NCBI GenBank assembly: GCA_963281255.1
Contig: OY725490.1
Coordinates: forward strand, 4,898,001 to 4,962,000
Reading direction: 5' to 3'
DNA: 64,000 bases
DNA from: Aphrocallistes beatrix
Taxonomy: Eukaryota > Porifera > Hexactinellida > Sceptrulophora > Aphrocallistidae
Positions 31,585 to 43,000 of this stretch are shown here, one piece after another; position 1 is the stretch's first letter; each line of letters starts with the position of its first letter. Below the pieces are notes generated by a model. That model searched no databases. It saw only the letters and a program-made list of their open reading frames with translations, and had not been told where the DNA came from. The translations under genes and the position numbers were made by a program.

Positions 31585-31692
31585 CCTGGCTCTGAGCTCA
31601 GAACTTACTGTAGCCATAGCCAAAAGACTCCCACATGCCAAAATCAACTTTATGTGCCTCGCAGTTTCTTCAATCAATTCGTTACAGATATA
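31585..31692 (-). mobile_element. Helitron-like family A, short reversed fragment
   Basis: TCTGAGCTCAGAACTTACTG to CAATTCGTTACAGATATA is the inverse of the first 110 bp of the adjoining forward copy. The pair forms a large palindrome centred near 31700. Confidence 0.65.
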
Positions 31693-31704
31693 AGTATATA
31701 TATA

Positions 31705-32201
31705 TATATCTGTAACGAATTGATTGAAGAAACTGCGAGGCACATAAAGTTGATTTTGGCATGTGGGAGTTTTTTGGCTATGGCTACAGTAAGTTCTGAG
31801 CTCAGAGCAAAATGTCGACTCATCATGGAATGATGACGTAATTGTCACATTTAAAAAAGTTAAGCAACAGAGTTATTCGAGCATAACTCAGCCATTATAG
31901 GAGATAGAAGGCTGAAATTTTTATAGAATATCTATACTAACATATCTCACATATGATACAACTATCATCAAAAAATGATGACTCATCACTTTTTTATAAC
32001 GTCATTATTACTCATCAAAATTTTAAAATTGATATTTTTGGTGATTTTTCGTGCCATATTGATTAGATCAGTGGGACAGACGTATTTAGAGGTGTTATCT
32101 CCTTTATAATTAACCAGTGTGACCCCAGGCGACCGAAGGGAGCCTCCGGCGGACACAAAGTGTCCGCCAGCCGCGCAGCGCAAGCAAGCGAAGCGCGCTT
32201 G
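31705..32201 (+). mobile_element. Helitron-like family A, forward copy
   Basis: It runs from CTGTAACGAATTGATTGAAG to the GC-rich tail GCGAAGCGCGCTTG ending at 32201. The extreme 5' TC segment is replaced by the reversed fragment before it. The GGCGGACACAAAGTGTCCGCC hairpin is intact. Confidence 0.7.
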
Positions 32202-32204
32202 TGT

Positions 32205-32473
32205 ATATTAATATTCCTCACATATGACCCAACTATTATCAAAAAATGATGACTCATCACTCTGTTATCACGTCATCATTACTCATCAAAATTTTCAAAA
32301 TTGATAATCTTGGTAATCTTTTGTGCGATATCGATTATGACGGTAGAACAGACGTATTTAGAGATGTTATTTTCCTTATAATTAATCAATGTGACTCCAG
32401 GAGCCTAAAGGGCGCCTCCGGCGGACACAAAGTGTCCGTCAGCCGCACAGCGCAAGCAAGCGAAGCGCGCTTG
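32205..32473 (+). mobile_element. Helitron-like family A, 3' half copy
   Basis: It starts at ATATTCCTCACATATGACCC and ends with GCGAAGCGCGCTTG at 32473. It directly follows the previous copy's tail, giving tandem 3' ends like those at 2385-3248. Confidence 0.65.
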
Positions 32474-32514
32474 TAGAATTTGAAAACATGATCCAGCAAC
32501 GCTTGAGAACATGT

Positions 32515-32790
32515 GGTAGAGATATCAGATCGAAATAATATGGATAAAGTAGTTAAATTGCATATTATATTCGACGTGGTCGAGATATTTCTTAATGGCT
32601 TAATGCTAAGCCATCATGCATAGTTTGACAAATCTGATGTCATAAAAATAATCCCTATACTTTTAAATGATATCAAGTTTAGACCTCTAGCTAAACGGGA
32701 AGTGGGGTGAATATGTGATTAATGTGAACATGGTTTTTGAAATTAAGTTCGCTGCCAACTTCTTACTCATATTAAGTTCATGATAAATGG
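32515..32790. repeat. Inverted partner of the 23575-23840 repeat
   Basis: Shared landmarks include ATATCAGATCGAAATAATAT, CCTCTAGCTAAACGGGAAGT and GCTGCCAACTTCTTACTC. Confidence 0.65.
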
Positions 32791-32868
32791 AATTTGCTTA
32801 ATATTCAGCTAACTAATCCAAAAATGTAATGTCAATTTGAAACTACTAAATTCCTCTTTTAAAGATTT

Positions 32869-33420
32869 CAAGCGCGCTTCGTTTGCTTCCGCTGCGCAGC
32901 TGGCGGACACTATTTGTCGGCCAGAGGCACCCTTTGGGCGCCTAGGGTCATATTGATTAATTATAAGGTGGATAACATCTCTAAATACGTCTGTCACAAT
33001 GTTATAATCTATATCACTCGAAAAATTACCAAATTTCAAATTTTGACGCGTAATAATGACGTCATAGCAGTGATGGGTCATCATTTTTGGATGATAGTTG
33101 TATCATCTGTGGGATGTATTAACGTACACAGTTTATTAAAATTCCAGCCTTATAGTATTACTAGTATATACCACTTAAAATGACTGAGTTATATTCAAAA
33201 ACTGAAATTTCTAATTATAAAAATGGTGACAATGACGTCAGAATTCTATGATGAGTCGAAATTTTCGTCTAATTTCAGAAGTTAGCGGAGCCATAACCAA
33301 AAGACTGCAACATTCCAAAAATCAGTTTCTGTGCCTGGCAGTTTCTTTAATCAATTCGTTACAGAGGAATATTTATATGCACAAACGATCAAATAAATAT
33401 TAATCGAGTTATTGTAAGGA
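32869..33420 (-). mobile_element. Helitron-like family A, reverse copy
   Basis: It begins with the tail CAAGCGCGCTTCGTTTGCTT and ends with TTAATCGAGTTATTGTAAGGA at 33420, with a full-length body between (552 bp). It is more diverged than the copies near position 2000. Confidence 0.65.
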
Positions 33421-33484
33421 TTATATTTAAACCACTCAAACAACTTGGGTCAAGTAACCTTAACGACAATCGATGTATATGTTA

Positions 33485-34214
33485 CAGGGTGGCTCATAAG
33501 TTCTGATACAAGCTTCGTTAGGTTAAAAAAATCTTATACTCAAACAATCTTAGTTATTATGGGCTTTAGAGATAGTAATTCGAATATTTTCAATGATTTT
33601 AAAAGAGTTTTCGAGTCTACGACCTGGAACTGTGTTTTGTATCATGATTTTTATGGGAGAAGGTGTGTCTTAGCACGCAGCGAAAATTGAGAATCAAGGT
33701 CACTACTTCTGTAAAAATATCTTCATGATCAATGTTCTATGACGATTTAGCATCAGTTACCATTGATTCAAATCAAATTCAAACGAAACGAAATCAAATT
33801 CAAATTCAATCAGATTCAAATCAAATCACCCAAAATTGCACTTTTTTCACATCACCAAAAATCTGATCCAAATGGTTCTCAATATGTACTGATATAAACA
33901 TCTTGTATTTCTACAAATTTAGAGTGTTCGAGGAAAATGTGAGTGCCAATTTTTCATAGAATTTGAAGACTCTAGAATGATCATTTGAAAAGCAGTGGAT
34001 CCTGATTCTCAATTTTCGATGCGTGCTAGGACACACTTTTTTCTATAAAAATCACGATACAAAACACAGTTCCAGGTCGTAGACTCGAGAACTCTTTCAA
34101 AATCATTGAAAATATTCCAGTTACAATCTGTAAAGACCCTAATAACTATGATTATTTGAGTATAAGAAATTATATACCAAATGAAGCTTCTCACAGAACT
34201 TATGAGCCACCCTG
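33485..34214. mobile_element. TA-flanked fold-back miniature element (730 bp)
   Basis: The ends are CAGGGTGGCTCATAAGTTCT and the exact inverse at the right, with TA at 33483-33484 and 34215-34216. The two arms (for example TTCGAGTCTACGACCTGGAA and its inverse) pair over about 200 bp. A short ATTCAAATCAAATTC array lies near 33775-33830. The truncated sibling is at 1-633. Mariner-type origin is likely. Confidence 0.85.
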
Positions 34215-34484
34215 TATGTACTATAATCAATCATTTTGGTCATAAAATAGCTTTCAATGATCAAATAATAGACTCGAAATAGCTGAATTCAATCATTTAG
34301 TGAAATAGAATCGTGTGAATCGCAATATAATAACCTTATAATTGATTGGTTCTAACTTTAACCAATGAATTTTAATCACAAATAGTCCCTTCAATTGTAT
34401 GTATTGTAAATGTAAGCCATGGCTGTTTAGATCCCAATGTATTTGAATTATAAAATATTCGAGTTTGATTGGTCAGCACAACCT

Positions 34485-34640
34485 ATCTCGGCAAGGTGTG
34501 AAAATTTCGGTTAGATCTTCAAACTCAAACGTAGATTCATCATTTGACACCTACATGCTATTTTTCTTATCTCTACAACTTGCCAATTCTTTAATCAATT
34601 GGGACAAACAAAATTTCTCCGAACCTTATAATATTCAATG
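34485..34640 (-). repeat. Helitron-like family B fragment, reverse
   Basis: CCAATTCTTTAATCAATTGGGACAAACAAA and TGACACCTACATGC resemble, inverted, the start of the copies at 6843 and 40737. Confidence 0.45.
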
Positions 34641-34663
34641 TTGATCATCTCTAAAATATAATA

Positions 34664-34836
34664 CAGTGGAATTTACTTATTCGCAAATCCCTTATTAGCA
34701 ATATTTCTCTATTAGCACCCAATCTTCAGGTCCCAGGTGAAGTTTTTGTGTTAATTATATTCCCTTATTAGCAACTTCGCTTATCAGCACCATTTTATTA
34801 CAAAAAACTCGAGTTTCTAATAAACGAATTCCACTG
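34664..34836. mobile_element. Miniature element with CAGTGGAATT ends, TA-flanked (173 bp)
   Basis: The ends are CAGTGGAATTTACTTATTCG and the inverse of TAATAAACGAATTCCACTG. TA occurs at 34662-34663 and 34837-34838. It is the sister copy of 13570-13727. Confidence 0.75.
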
Positions 34837-35176
34837 TAATCAAATTTGGCTTGAAATAAATGTTTGAAATTTTCAAATGTTAATCCATCTGATTTTGTGA
34901 TACGGGAAAATCAAAACTTTTATTTTTAATTGGTATATAATTTATATATTTTTTCATTTCAACATTTTTCTGGGGATTTTTCCTCTTTTTAAAAATCAAA
35001 AAAATGAAATGTTAATAAAATGGAAAACAATTTTTCAAACCTTTTCTATGCAATAATATGTACAGCTTCACTTTCACAATAGAAATCATTATACTACACT
35101 ACTGTAGGCTGTCATTGTTATTAATATTTCAAAGCAATAAGTTATATATATGCCTCAATTATATTGTAGTGTATAG

Positions 35177-35604
35177 CAATGCTCAAATTATGCTCAAAAT
35201 ATGCTCAAATTATGCTCAAAATATGCTCAAATTATGCTCAAAATATGCTCAGAATATGCTCAAAATATGCTCAAGTTATGCTCAAAATATGCTCAAAAAA
35301 TGTTCAAATTTTGCTCAAAATATGTTCAAAATATGCTCAAAATATGCTCAAGTTATGCTCAAAATATGCTCAAGTTATGCTCAAAATATGCTCAAAAAAT
35401 GTTCAAATTTTGCTCAAAATATGTTCAAAATATGCTCAAAATATGCTCAAGTTATGCTCAAAATATGCTCAAGTTATGCTCAAAATATGCTCAAAAAATG
35501 TTCAAATTTTGCTCAAAATATGCTCAAAATATGCTCCAAATATGCTCAAAAAATGTTCAAATTTTGCTCCAAATATGCTCAAATTATGCTCGAAATATGC
35601 TCAC
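35177..35604. repeat. 11-bp minisatellite with a 99-bp higher-order period
   Basis: The unit is ATGCTCAAAAT with variants (AAATT, AAGTT, GTTCAAA). The marker variant GCTCAAAAAATGTTC occurs at about 35291, 35390 and 35489, spaced exactly 99 bp, i.e. nine units. Because 11 is not a multiple of 3 and the unit lacks stop codons, all three forward frames are open. The long ORFs here (MLKICSKYAQN repeats) are artefacts. Confidence 0.92.
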
Positions 35605-36050
35605 TATGACGGGAAATTAAAATGAAATAACCCAACTTTGAGGATCTCAAAAACTAGTTATGAAAATCAAAAATGGTTTGGATACGTAAAATATATCCTA
35701 ACGCAGACTTACCCACGCTTAACATCTTCGATATCTCTCTTTTTAACTTGTTTTGAAGCTCAAATCGGAAGATGTTCAGTGGGCGGTATCATTAGTCTGA
35801 ATTGTAATTTAATTCACAAAAGAATATATAATACTGTTATTTCCTTCCCAATTTAAATTTATTTGCAGCTATAACATACTTTGATGGGAGAGAGATTTTG
35901 GTGCAAATATTATGAAACATTTATTAAAATCTCAGCTTGAAATCAAAGCAATTCGCCTGTTAATTGAAGTTGTTATTAGTAATTTTATAATTTGTTGATT
36001 ATTTCCCAGCTCGTATATTTAACAATGTGTTATTTTAATTTTATATATAG

Positions 36051-36149
36051 ATATGGCCTGGTGCGAGACATGAACTACACAATGAGATAGAACCTGATCG
36101 AACTGAAATAATTATATCTTACCTATCTTTTGTACAACAGCGGATATGA
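36051..36149 (+). CDS. Monoacylglycerol lipase-like terminal exon (catalytic His)
   Basis: After the acceptor TTTTATATATAG the exon reads IWPGARHELHNEIEPDRTEI...SFVQQRI and stops with TGA at 36147-36149. It has 32 codons. The RHELHNE motif matches the catalytic-His segment of MGLL (human YHVLHKE). It joins in phase 0 to the end of the 12232-12447 exon (DKQIK then IWPG), giving an alignment without gap to the family. This is the C-terminus of the host protein. A possible AATAAA-like signal (CATAAATAAC) follows at 36151. Confidence 0.85.
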   Translation: MWPGARHELHNEIEPDRTEIIISYLSFVQQRI

Positions 36150-36549
36150 ACCATAAATAACGATTTTCTTGATCGCTGAGATTATTCAGGATTTTCTAAT
36201 ATCTTATTAGACATTTAGCAGCTTGTTTTATTAGATTGTTTTTATTTCTATATATTCTTTTTGAAGTGTCTAGTTAATTAGAATTCAACTGTATTGGTGG
36301 TTGTTTTCTATTGTATCTATTAATTTTAGAATTTTCAAAATATTTTTTAATTGAAATTACTATAGATTTGTTACTAACTCATCATAACGTCATTATGACA
36401 AAATTCGCATAATATTGTAGAATTCTCGATGTTAAACTGTTTATCAATCATATATTCACTTCTTTTTATTCCCGAGATATCAACTTTCGTAGATTTAGAA
36501 AATGATGACGCGACCTAATTTTTGAATGCAAATAATTCTGCGATACATT

Positions 36550-37115
36550 TAGGGTTGCCAGACGCCCGATCTTGACCCGGACAGTCCGGGTTTCGAGCCA
36601 TTTGTCCGGAGTCCGGGAATGGGATGAATTTGTCCGGGTTTGGAGAATTTTGAGTCCTGTCCGACTACTCACTACTCAGGACTGTCAATATATTATATCC
36701 GTATCTAAGTTATTTAGTTAGCTATTGCTCTGGTGCAAACGTGTCACTCTCTAATATTTGAAGAAAGAGTGCAAGTTTGTGAAATTTGGATTATTACTGA
36801 TTTGTAATGCTACCATAGTGTACGTATACTGCTGAGTACTACTAAGGGTCTTTTTATGTCTTTGCAGCTCTGGTTTACAGTGAATTACCTACATTCAAAT
36901 TGTTATTTCAAATTGTTATTCTCTGAGATTTTAGTTTCCCCGCAATAACTAATAGACGAAATATAATTTATAATTTCTCTTGATTATTTATGTATTCTGT
37001 ATATTTTGACGATAAGTTATTAATACAAATTTAAAATTAGATAACATTACAATAAGCATTTTTTTACAGAATAAATTATGTCCGGGTTTGGCCTTTTGAA
37101 AATCTGGCAACCCTA
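36550..37115. mobile_element. hAT-type element with exact 8-bp duplication (566 bp)
   Basis: The ends are TAGGGTTGCCAGACG and the inverse of TCTGGCAACCCTA. The duplication GATACATT is at 36542-36549 and 37116-37123. Subterminal TCCGGGTTT motifs are present at both ends. It is non-coding. It lies 400 bp downstream of the lipase stop codon. Confidence 0.85.
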
Positions 37116-37451
37116 GATACATTGTCAGAAATAATTTCAAATTTTTATCAAAAGAAAAGAATCACATTACTGCATAATGTTGAAGATTCGGCATTATTTA
37201 AATTTCAGGATTAGGTGCAAATTTACATAATGTCTCATCATCATTTAATACGAAGTTTTCTGGTTATTATCTTTTGAACTGTTGTTAAAGGGGGAATTAC
37301 TGCGGTAGGCTAGCATCAACACTCATTTTAGAACTGTACACTTATACTAGTACTATACTAGTACTAATGCACGAAGCGAAATGAAAATAGGCATTGAAAT
37401 TCAGTTTGTTTTAGGATACTAAATAAGAAAGAGAGAAAGATTAATTTACAC

Positions 37452-37917
37452 CAGGGTTGAAACCGAATAATTGATTATTCGGTTTAACCAAATATTATTT
37501 GCAAATAATTGATATTTGGTTTGTAACCAAATATCATTATTTGGTATTCGGTTGAGAACCAAATAATTTGGTCAACCGAATAATTTGGTCAACCAAATAA
37601 TATGGTCAACCGAATAATTTGGTCAACCGAATATTTGGCCAAACAAATAATTTGCATGTTTTCCCAACACAATAATCACATGTTCTTACATGAAGTGGTC
37701 CGAACACAAATAAATATAATTGGCTTACTTATACTTGAATATATTTTTGTATAACTATTTATATAAACATTTATGCAAAAATATAATCAAGTATTATTTG
37801 GTTGACCAAATTATTCGGTTAACCAAATTATTCGGTCGACCAAATTATTCGGTCTGACCATTATTCGGTTAACTAAATTATTCGGTTTGACCATTATTCG
37901 GTTTGACCATTATTCGG
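37452..37917. mobile_element. Second copy of the ATTTGGTT hAT miniature element, right end lost
   Basis: The left end CAGGGTTGAAACCGAATAAT matches 19556. The central unique part (TGCATGTTTTCCCAACACAA ... TTCTTACATGAAGTGGTCCG) also matches. At the right, similarity ends in TTCGGT and the GGTTTCAA terminus is missing, so no duplication can be scored. Confidence 0.75.
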
Positions 37918-38040
37918 TGCTTATTATTTAAAGCAGTCACTACGATAATTATATTTTCTGATTAAAATTTTAATAAATCTATGTATACTGCTTGGACAAA
38001 TGTATCTGCACACTTCAATATTTCACGTACATAATACTAA

Positions 38041-38395
38041 ATGAATGTAACAACATTCCATTGAAAAATTCAAAAATTTTCAAATCAGCTCATGCTAACC
38101 TTAGTTCTACACAAAAGTTCTACTTTAATAACATTTAGAAGTAGCTTAAAACAGCTTAGAAAATTGGCAAAATCGTGCTTAAAATGACCTGTTGCGCAAT
38201 GATATGATGACTAATCGAAATTTTGACAACGGACATATGTACTTTGATACCATGTTTAATATATGCAGGTAATACATTCTTAATGACTATCCTACATGGT
38301 TAACGATTTTAAGCTAATCATCTATTAATCCATTCGGCTATTACCACATCCTTGGTTATTTTACTGTGAGGCATTATTAGAGTAAGCTATGCTAT
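38041..38395. repeat. Single arm of the 7-bp-duplication fold-back family
   Basis: The stretch from ATGTAACAACATTCCATTGA to CTGTGAGGCATTATTAGAGT closely matches the right arm of the 25182-26248 element. The other arm is absent. Confidence 0.75.
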
Positions 38396-39516
38396 ATCAT
38401 TATCGAATCACACGAGAATTATATAATCAAATATGACTGAAAATATGTTGCCATTTTGTTATTTAGACTACTATTTAATTTATTTTTTGAGTTTAACTTT
38501 CCAAATACTAGATGCAATAATAGGTTAAAATATAAAAAGAACAGACTCATGAGAACATTTACCCCATGTTAATAAATACTAAAGAATGTCTCAGACAACT
38601 GCATTTCTGAAGTAAATCCATCCAAACCCCTCTAGAAAAGTTCCGAGATTTAGTGCAATTCCAGTATTATATCAGCAAATCCATAGAATTTAACCCATTT
38701 TACGATTGTATTCCCTAATAACATTCTTGTATGTTCTAGGGATTCTAGAAACTATATTATTCACATTTCAGATACTTAGTAAGCATTATATAAAAAGTAA
38801 TGGTTATATATTTTTCTCAAAATCCCGAAATTCGGTGTAATTCCAGGGATAATTGGCAACTAGGGATATTATAAATAATCCTATAATACACGTAATCATA
38901 ACTATTACTAGTATTTTGTAGTAGGAAATGTATTAAGCAACGCCGAGGGTGAATAATATTTTTACAGCCACAACATCTTATTCCAACCCATTTGGGTTTA
39001 GTGCCAACATATGTTTAGTATTTAGATATTTTTAAGGGTTTTTAGCATTATATAATGCAAGCTGGTATCCTGCAACAGTTTGTCAATAGGAAGTGGGACG
39101 TTAGGGCTGGGTTGAAAGTAGATTTTTATACTTTCTCGATGTATACTGACCGCAGAGAGATAATGACAGACGCCATGAACCAGGCGAGTGTGCTATGACG
39201 ACTAATAGTGTCATTCCACAAATTATTCTGCTGTTTGGTCGTTTTGCAAAGTATCCAAGCATTTACAATTGCATAGTCAAGAATATAGAAAAAAGATTAA
39301 GGTAGCCACCTGGCCGGAGTGAGTAGTTTAGATGAGTTCATGTTTGCATATTGTGCACTAGCCTAGTTTAGCTTCGAACCGTTCTGCTGAGCTAAAAGGC
39401 TTTCTGCAAGCTCGTTATAATTGACCAAATGTAACATGGTGAACAGTTCCTCATATTAATTCAGTATCATATGGGATCTGAATTCAGGTAGAAAGTAGAT
39501 GTTATAATTACAATGA
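38396..39516. other. Gene-free stretch
   Basis: This is AT-rich sequence with two loosely similar blocks (CCGAGATTTAGTGCAATTCCAG near 38643 and CCGAAATTCGGTGTAATTCCAG near 38823). No exon is supported. Confidence 0.4.
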
Positions 39517-40106
39517 CAAGCGCGCTTCGCTTGTTTGCGCTGCGCGGCTGGCGGAAAATTTGTGTCCACCGGAGTAATTAATCGTGTGTGACCCCAGGCG
39601 CCCTTTGGGCACCTGTGGTCACACGCGATTAATTATAAGGGAGATGACATCTCTAAATACGTCTTTCCTACTGTTATAATTGAAATCGCACGAAAATCAC
39701 CAAATTTGTCAATTTTTGAAATTTTGATGCGTAATGATAACGTCATAACAGAGTGATGAGTCATTATTTTTTATGATAGTTGCATCATTGTGAGGTATAT
39801 TAATATACACATTCTACTAAAAGCTCAGCCTTCTATCACCTAAAATAGTTTACTATAGTCGAAAAATGAAATTTCTAATTTTGAAAAAGGTGACAATGGC
39901 GTCATAATTCCATGATGAGTCTACATTTTAGTCTGAGGTCCGAACTTAGTGTAGCCATATCCAAAAGACTCCCACATGCCTCAAATCAGCTTTCTGTGCC
40001 TGGCAGTTTCTTCAATCAATTCTTTAAATAAATAAATATATATATATATACGTATATATAGTATATATAGCATGTGCACTCATTAATCTAGTTTTAATAG
40101 TTGGGA
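39517..40106 (-). mobile_element. Helitron-like family A, full-length reverse copy
   Basis: It begins with CAAGCGCGCTTCGCTTGTTT, preceded by ATGA, and ends with TTAATCTAGTTTTAATAGTTGGGA at 40106, followed by T. In element orientation it therefore starts TC and ends CTTG, between A and T. A local palindrome (TGACCCCAGGCGCC / GGCACCTGTGGTCA) surrounds 39600. Confidence 0.7.
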
Positions 40107-40480
40107 TAAGCACGACGGTTAGGCATCGCATCTCCTCGTAAACTGGTTCCTACCACCTGTAGTATTCACGCTGCTCACGGAACAGTTTTGTATGTTCGAA
40201 AATATTTTGGATGACGGATTAAGGAAGGATTGTGTTGAAGAATTCTATCGGATCTTTGCACTCGAGGGATACCTCTATTCTTCTGATAAGGAGTGACTCA
40301 GGCTTGGCTAGTTGGGGTGGAGAGTCTAACAAGGCTGTTTTATTGCTCTCCGCACTTTCGAAATACACTGTCCTGTGGTCTTCTCACGTATAATCAGCCC
40401 CGTGGAGAGGGGATACTTGGGTTAGAACCGGGGGGGCCCGGAGGCAGTTGTGGCCCGAAGCAGAGGGTCCAGAAATTGAG
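40107..40480 (+). other. GC-richer stretch with an open frame, possible exon
   Basis: A plus frame from about 40135 reads LLVNWFLPPVVFTLLTEQFC ... GLRKDCVEEFYRIFALEGYL and stops near 40291. I do not recognise it and see no clear splice sites. The following GGGGGGGCCCGGAGGC segment resembles remains of a hAT end. Confidence 0.25.
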
Positions 40481-40658
40481 ATGACGCAGAAATATTTTTT
40501 CCTGCAAAATATCAAATTTATCGCATCACAAAGAAAACTTAGTCTGTGAACACATGCACTTACTTCTATTAGTAATTTGTTATGAATTAACATCTTACTA
40601 TTAATAAATATATTTCACTTGAATCCCTGTTTTGATTTCATACTTACACCTCAAAGTA

Positions 40659-41523
40659 TAGTAGAACTCGGTTGGTACATACCCCTCCGGGAAGCGGAAA
40701 AATGTACTTACTAACCGAGTTGATATTACATAGGATTCTTATATATTAAATTGCTAGGATTTTTTTCTTTTTGTTTTTTTGTTTGTCCGAATTGATTGGA
40801 GAATTGGGAAGTCAGATATGTGAAAATTGGCTTGCAGGTGTCAAATGATATGACTACGATTAATTTCTAAAATCTAAGCGAGATTTTAACATCTCTGCAA
40901 AAAATCTCAAAATTATGTTAGAAACTTGCTTTCAACGATTGACATGTGGTTTTCAGGGGTGTAGATTTCGAACATCATATTTTGAGTAAATTTGATAATC
41001 AATTTGTTTACTTTTGTTTACAATAGATACATAAAGTAAACAAATCTCAAAAATATGCTAGAAACTTGGTTTCAACTGTTGACATGGGATTTTCAGGGGT
41101 GTAGATTTCGAATATCATATTTTCGAGTAAATTTGATGATCAATTTGTTTACTTTTGTTTACAATAGATATTTAAAGTAAACAAATTACAAGAATCGTCT
41201 AGAGACTAGCTTCCAAAAGTTGACATGGGTTTTTTAGTGCTGTAGATTTCGATATTATATTTTCGGATCCATATGAGAAATTATTCGTTGACCTTTGTTT
41301 GCAATATTTATATAAAGGAAAAAATTCCTAAAATATGTTAGATTGAGTAACTCCAGGCACCCGCAGGGCGACTCTGCGGACACACAGTGTCCGCAAGCCG
41401 CGCAGCGCAAGCAAGCGAAGCGTGCTTGTCTTTATAATAAATGAATTTTGGTTCAGAGAAATTAGTACGTACTAAGCCGAAATACGTCTTATCCAAGTAC
41501 GTACTAACCTAGTTGTTCTACTG
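40659..41523. mobile_element. TA-type miniature element split by a Helitron-like insertion
   Basis: AGTAGAACTCGGTTGGTACA on the left and, inverted, CAGTAGAACAACTAGGTTAG on the right are terminal repeats, with TA at the right side. GTACTTACTAACC and its inverse recur inside. The Helitron-like copy at 40737-41428 occupies the middle. Confidence 0.55.
40737..41428 (+). mobile_element. Helitron-like element family B, complete copy (692 bp)
   Basis: The 5' end is TCTTATATATTAAATTGCTA. The body contains two direct repeats of about 130 bp (AAACTTGCTTTCAACGATTGACATG... near 40922, 41051 and a weaker third near 41203). The 3' end is the same GC-rich tail as family A (GTGTCCGCAAGCCGCGCAGC, ending GCGTGCTTG then T). 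It therefore shares the 3' end but not the 5' end with family A. Confidence 0.65.
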
Positions 41524-41823
41524 TATTAGCTATAAAATTATATCAAGTAAAATATGTTTTCTACATGTTAGTAATGCACATGCCAGTCTACATTTACTTC
41601 AACACTAAATTCATATATATACGTATAAACGAATATTTGACTATACTCGTATTAATATTAACGATCAATTATGTCTTACAGCCACAAATCAGGTTTACAA
41701 AAGCTCGAAGAGGTTACTTTTAGAGAACTTTGTTATAATTACGTATATTTTGATGATGTAATATAAATATATATTATTTATAAGATCATTAAGCTTACTA
41801 CTTCGAAACTTCAACGCTTATAA

Positions 41824-42056
41824 TATGCAGCTAAAAATTTCTAGGAAAATAATTAGTGGCCCCGGGTTCCAACCTAGCCAGAGGGCCCAAAAAATCTCCA
41901 CGGCACTGCGTATAATGAGTCCTCACAAGTTTCGTTATAGAAGGGAAGAGCTTCCAATTGAGCAAGGCTACAGATTGTGTGATCATAGTTGTACTTACCG
42001 TAATCAGTCAACAGATCGGGGACAAATTCATACTGTATCGGAACAGAAGTAATATG
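41824..42056. other. Unassigned GC-richer segment
   Basis: The plus strand has a 75-codon ORF from 41825. The minus strand has a competing open frame (YEFVPDLLTDYGKYNYDHTI) next to a GTAAGT donor-like site. I cannot decide whether either is an exon. Left-hand sequence GGCCCCGGGTTCCAACC resembles transposon-end debris. Confidence 0.2.
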
Positions 42057-42483
42057 GAGTCAGTTTTTTTTGTCGCTAGATCTAGTATGTAAACATTGTT
42101 AATTTAGTACATACCAATTATATTATAAAGTATATTACAAGTATAAAGTCAATTTTTGTTGTCGACTAGGTGATGAAATCAACTATTAGACTTCAACTGT
42201 ATTCCCAATTGTTCCTTACATAAATAAAATACTCCCTGAAAAGCTAGAAATGAAATGCAAAATGAACATAAAGATCAATACAAAATTTTGGCCCTTCAGA
42301 CCTCTCCATATGGTATATAGGAGGGAAGTTATATTTAGGCATCCAATGTCAAAGTTAAGAAGTTATATTTAGGCATCCAAAAAATTTTTTGAAAATTGCA
42401 TGGATATCTCTACACTATAATCGCAACAACATTTTTTATATATTGAGTCAAAATCTAAACAGATCTGTTAAATAAATATATAC

Positions 42484-42680
42484 TTGGGTGATGCAGTGGT
42501 TAGGGCATTCGAACACCAAGACTTAGGTCACCGGTTCTAACCTCGCTCTAGTCATTTGGATTTTACTCTCAATTACATTGCTTCGGGAATGTAATCTGAG
42601 CCTACACTTTTGCAGAACCTTAGTGAGCTGAAAGAACTAAGGATGTCATCTCGTTGAAAAGTAAAGTTAAGTCAGGTGCT
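42484..42680 (+). repeat. tRNA-derived SINE-like sequence
   Basis: GATGCAGTGGTTAGGGCATT resembles an RNA polymerase III A box and GGTTCTAACCTC a B box, spaced about 45 bp apart, as in tRNA-derived SINEs. The 3' part, TTACATTGCTTCGGGAATGTAA, forms a hairpin. No tRNA cloverleaf is complete, so it is not a tRNA gene. Confidence 0.55.
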
Positions 42681-43000
42681 ATCTTTCTTGCCTACTGTTA
42701 GCCGAGTTTTTCTTTGTAACACTATCATATGCATACACACTTGCCGTATACACCACTATCAGTAGGTTTAGCACCCTACCCAGATTGTAAACCCCCTGAG
42801 AACATATTAGCATGGATTCGGGGGGTATATAAATCTTTAAAATTTTTTCCTTTTTTCCTATCCTTGAAATTAAAAGAATTCTGATCACTTGAAATTAAAT
42901 CTATTTTGACTGGGCAATCTACGGATTTATTAATCTCTAAAGCATTATTCTTAGCAACTGCGTCACCTCGTTCCACTCGCCACTTGTAATTACCATTATA

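Noticed and set aside
35058..35625. Three overlapping plus-strand ORFs of 139-183 codons
   Set aside because: They are produced by the stop-free 11-bp minisatellite and encode only the repeated MLKICSKYAQN-type peptide in three frames.
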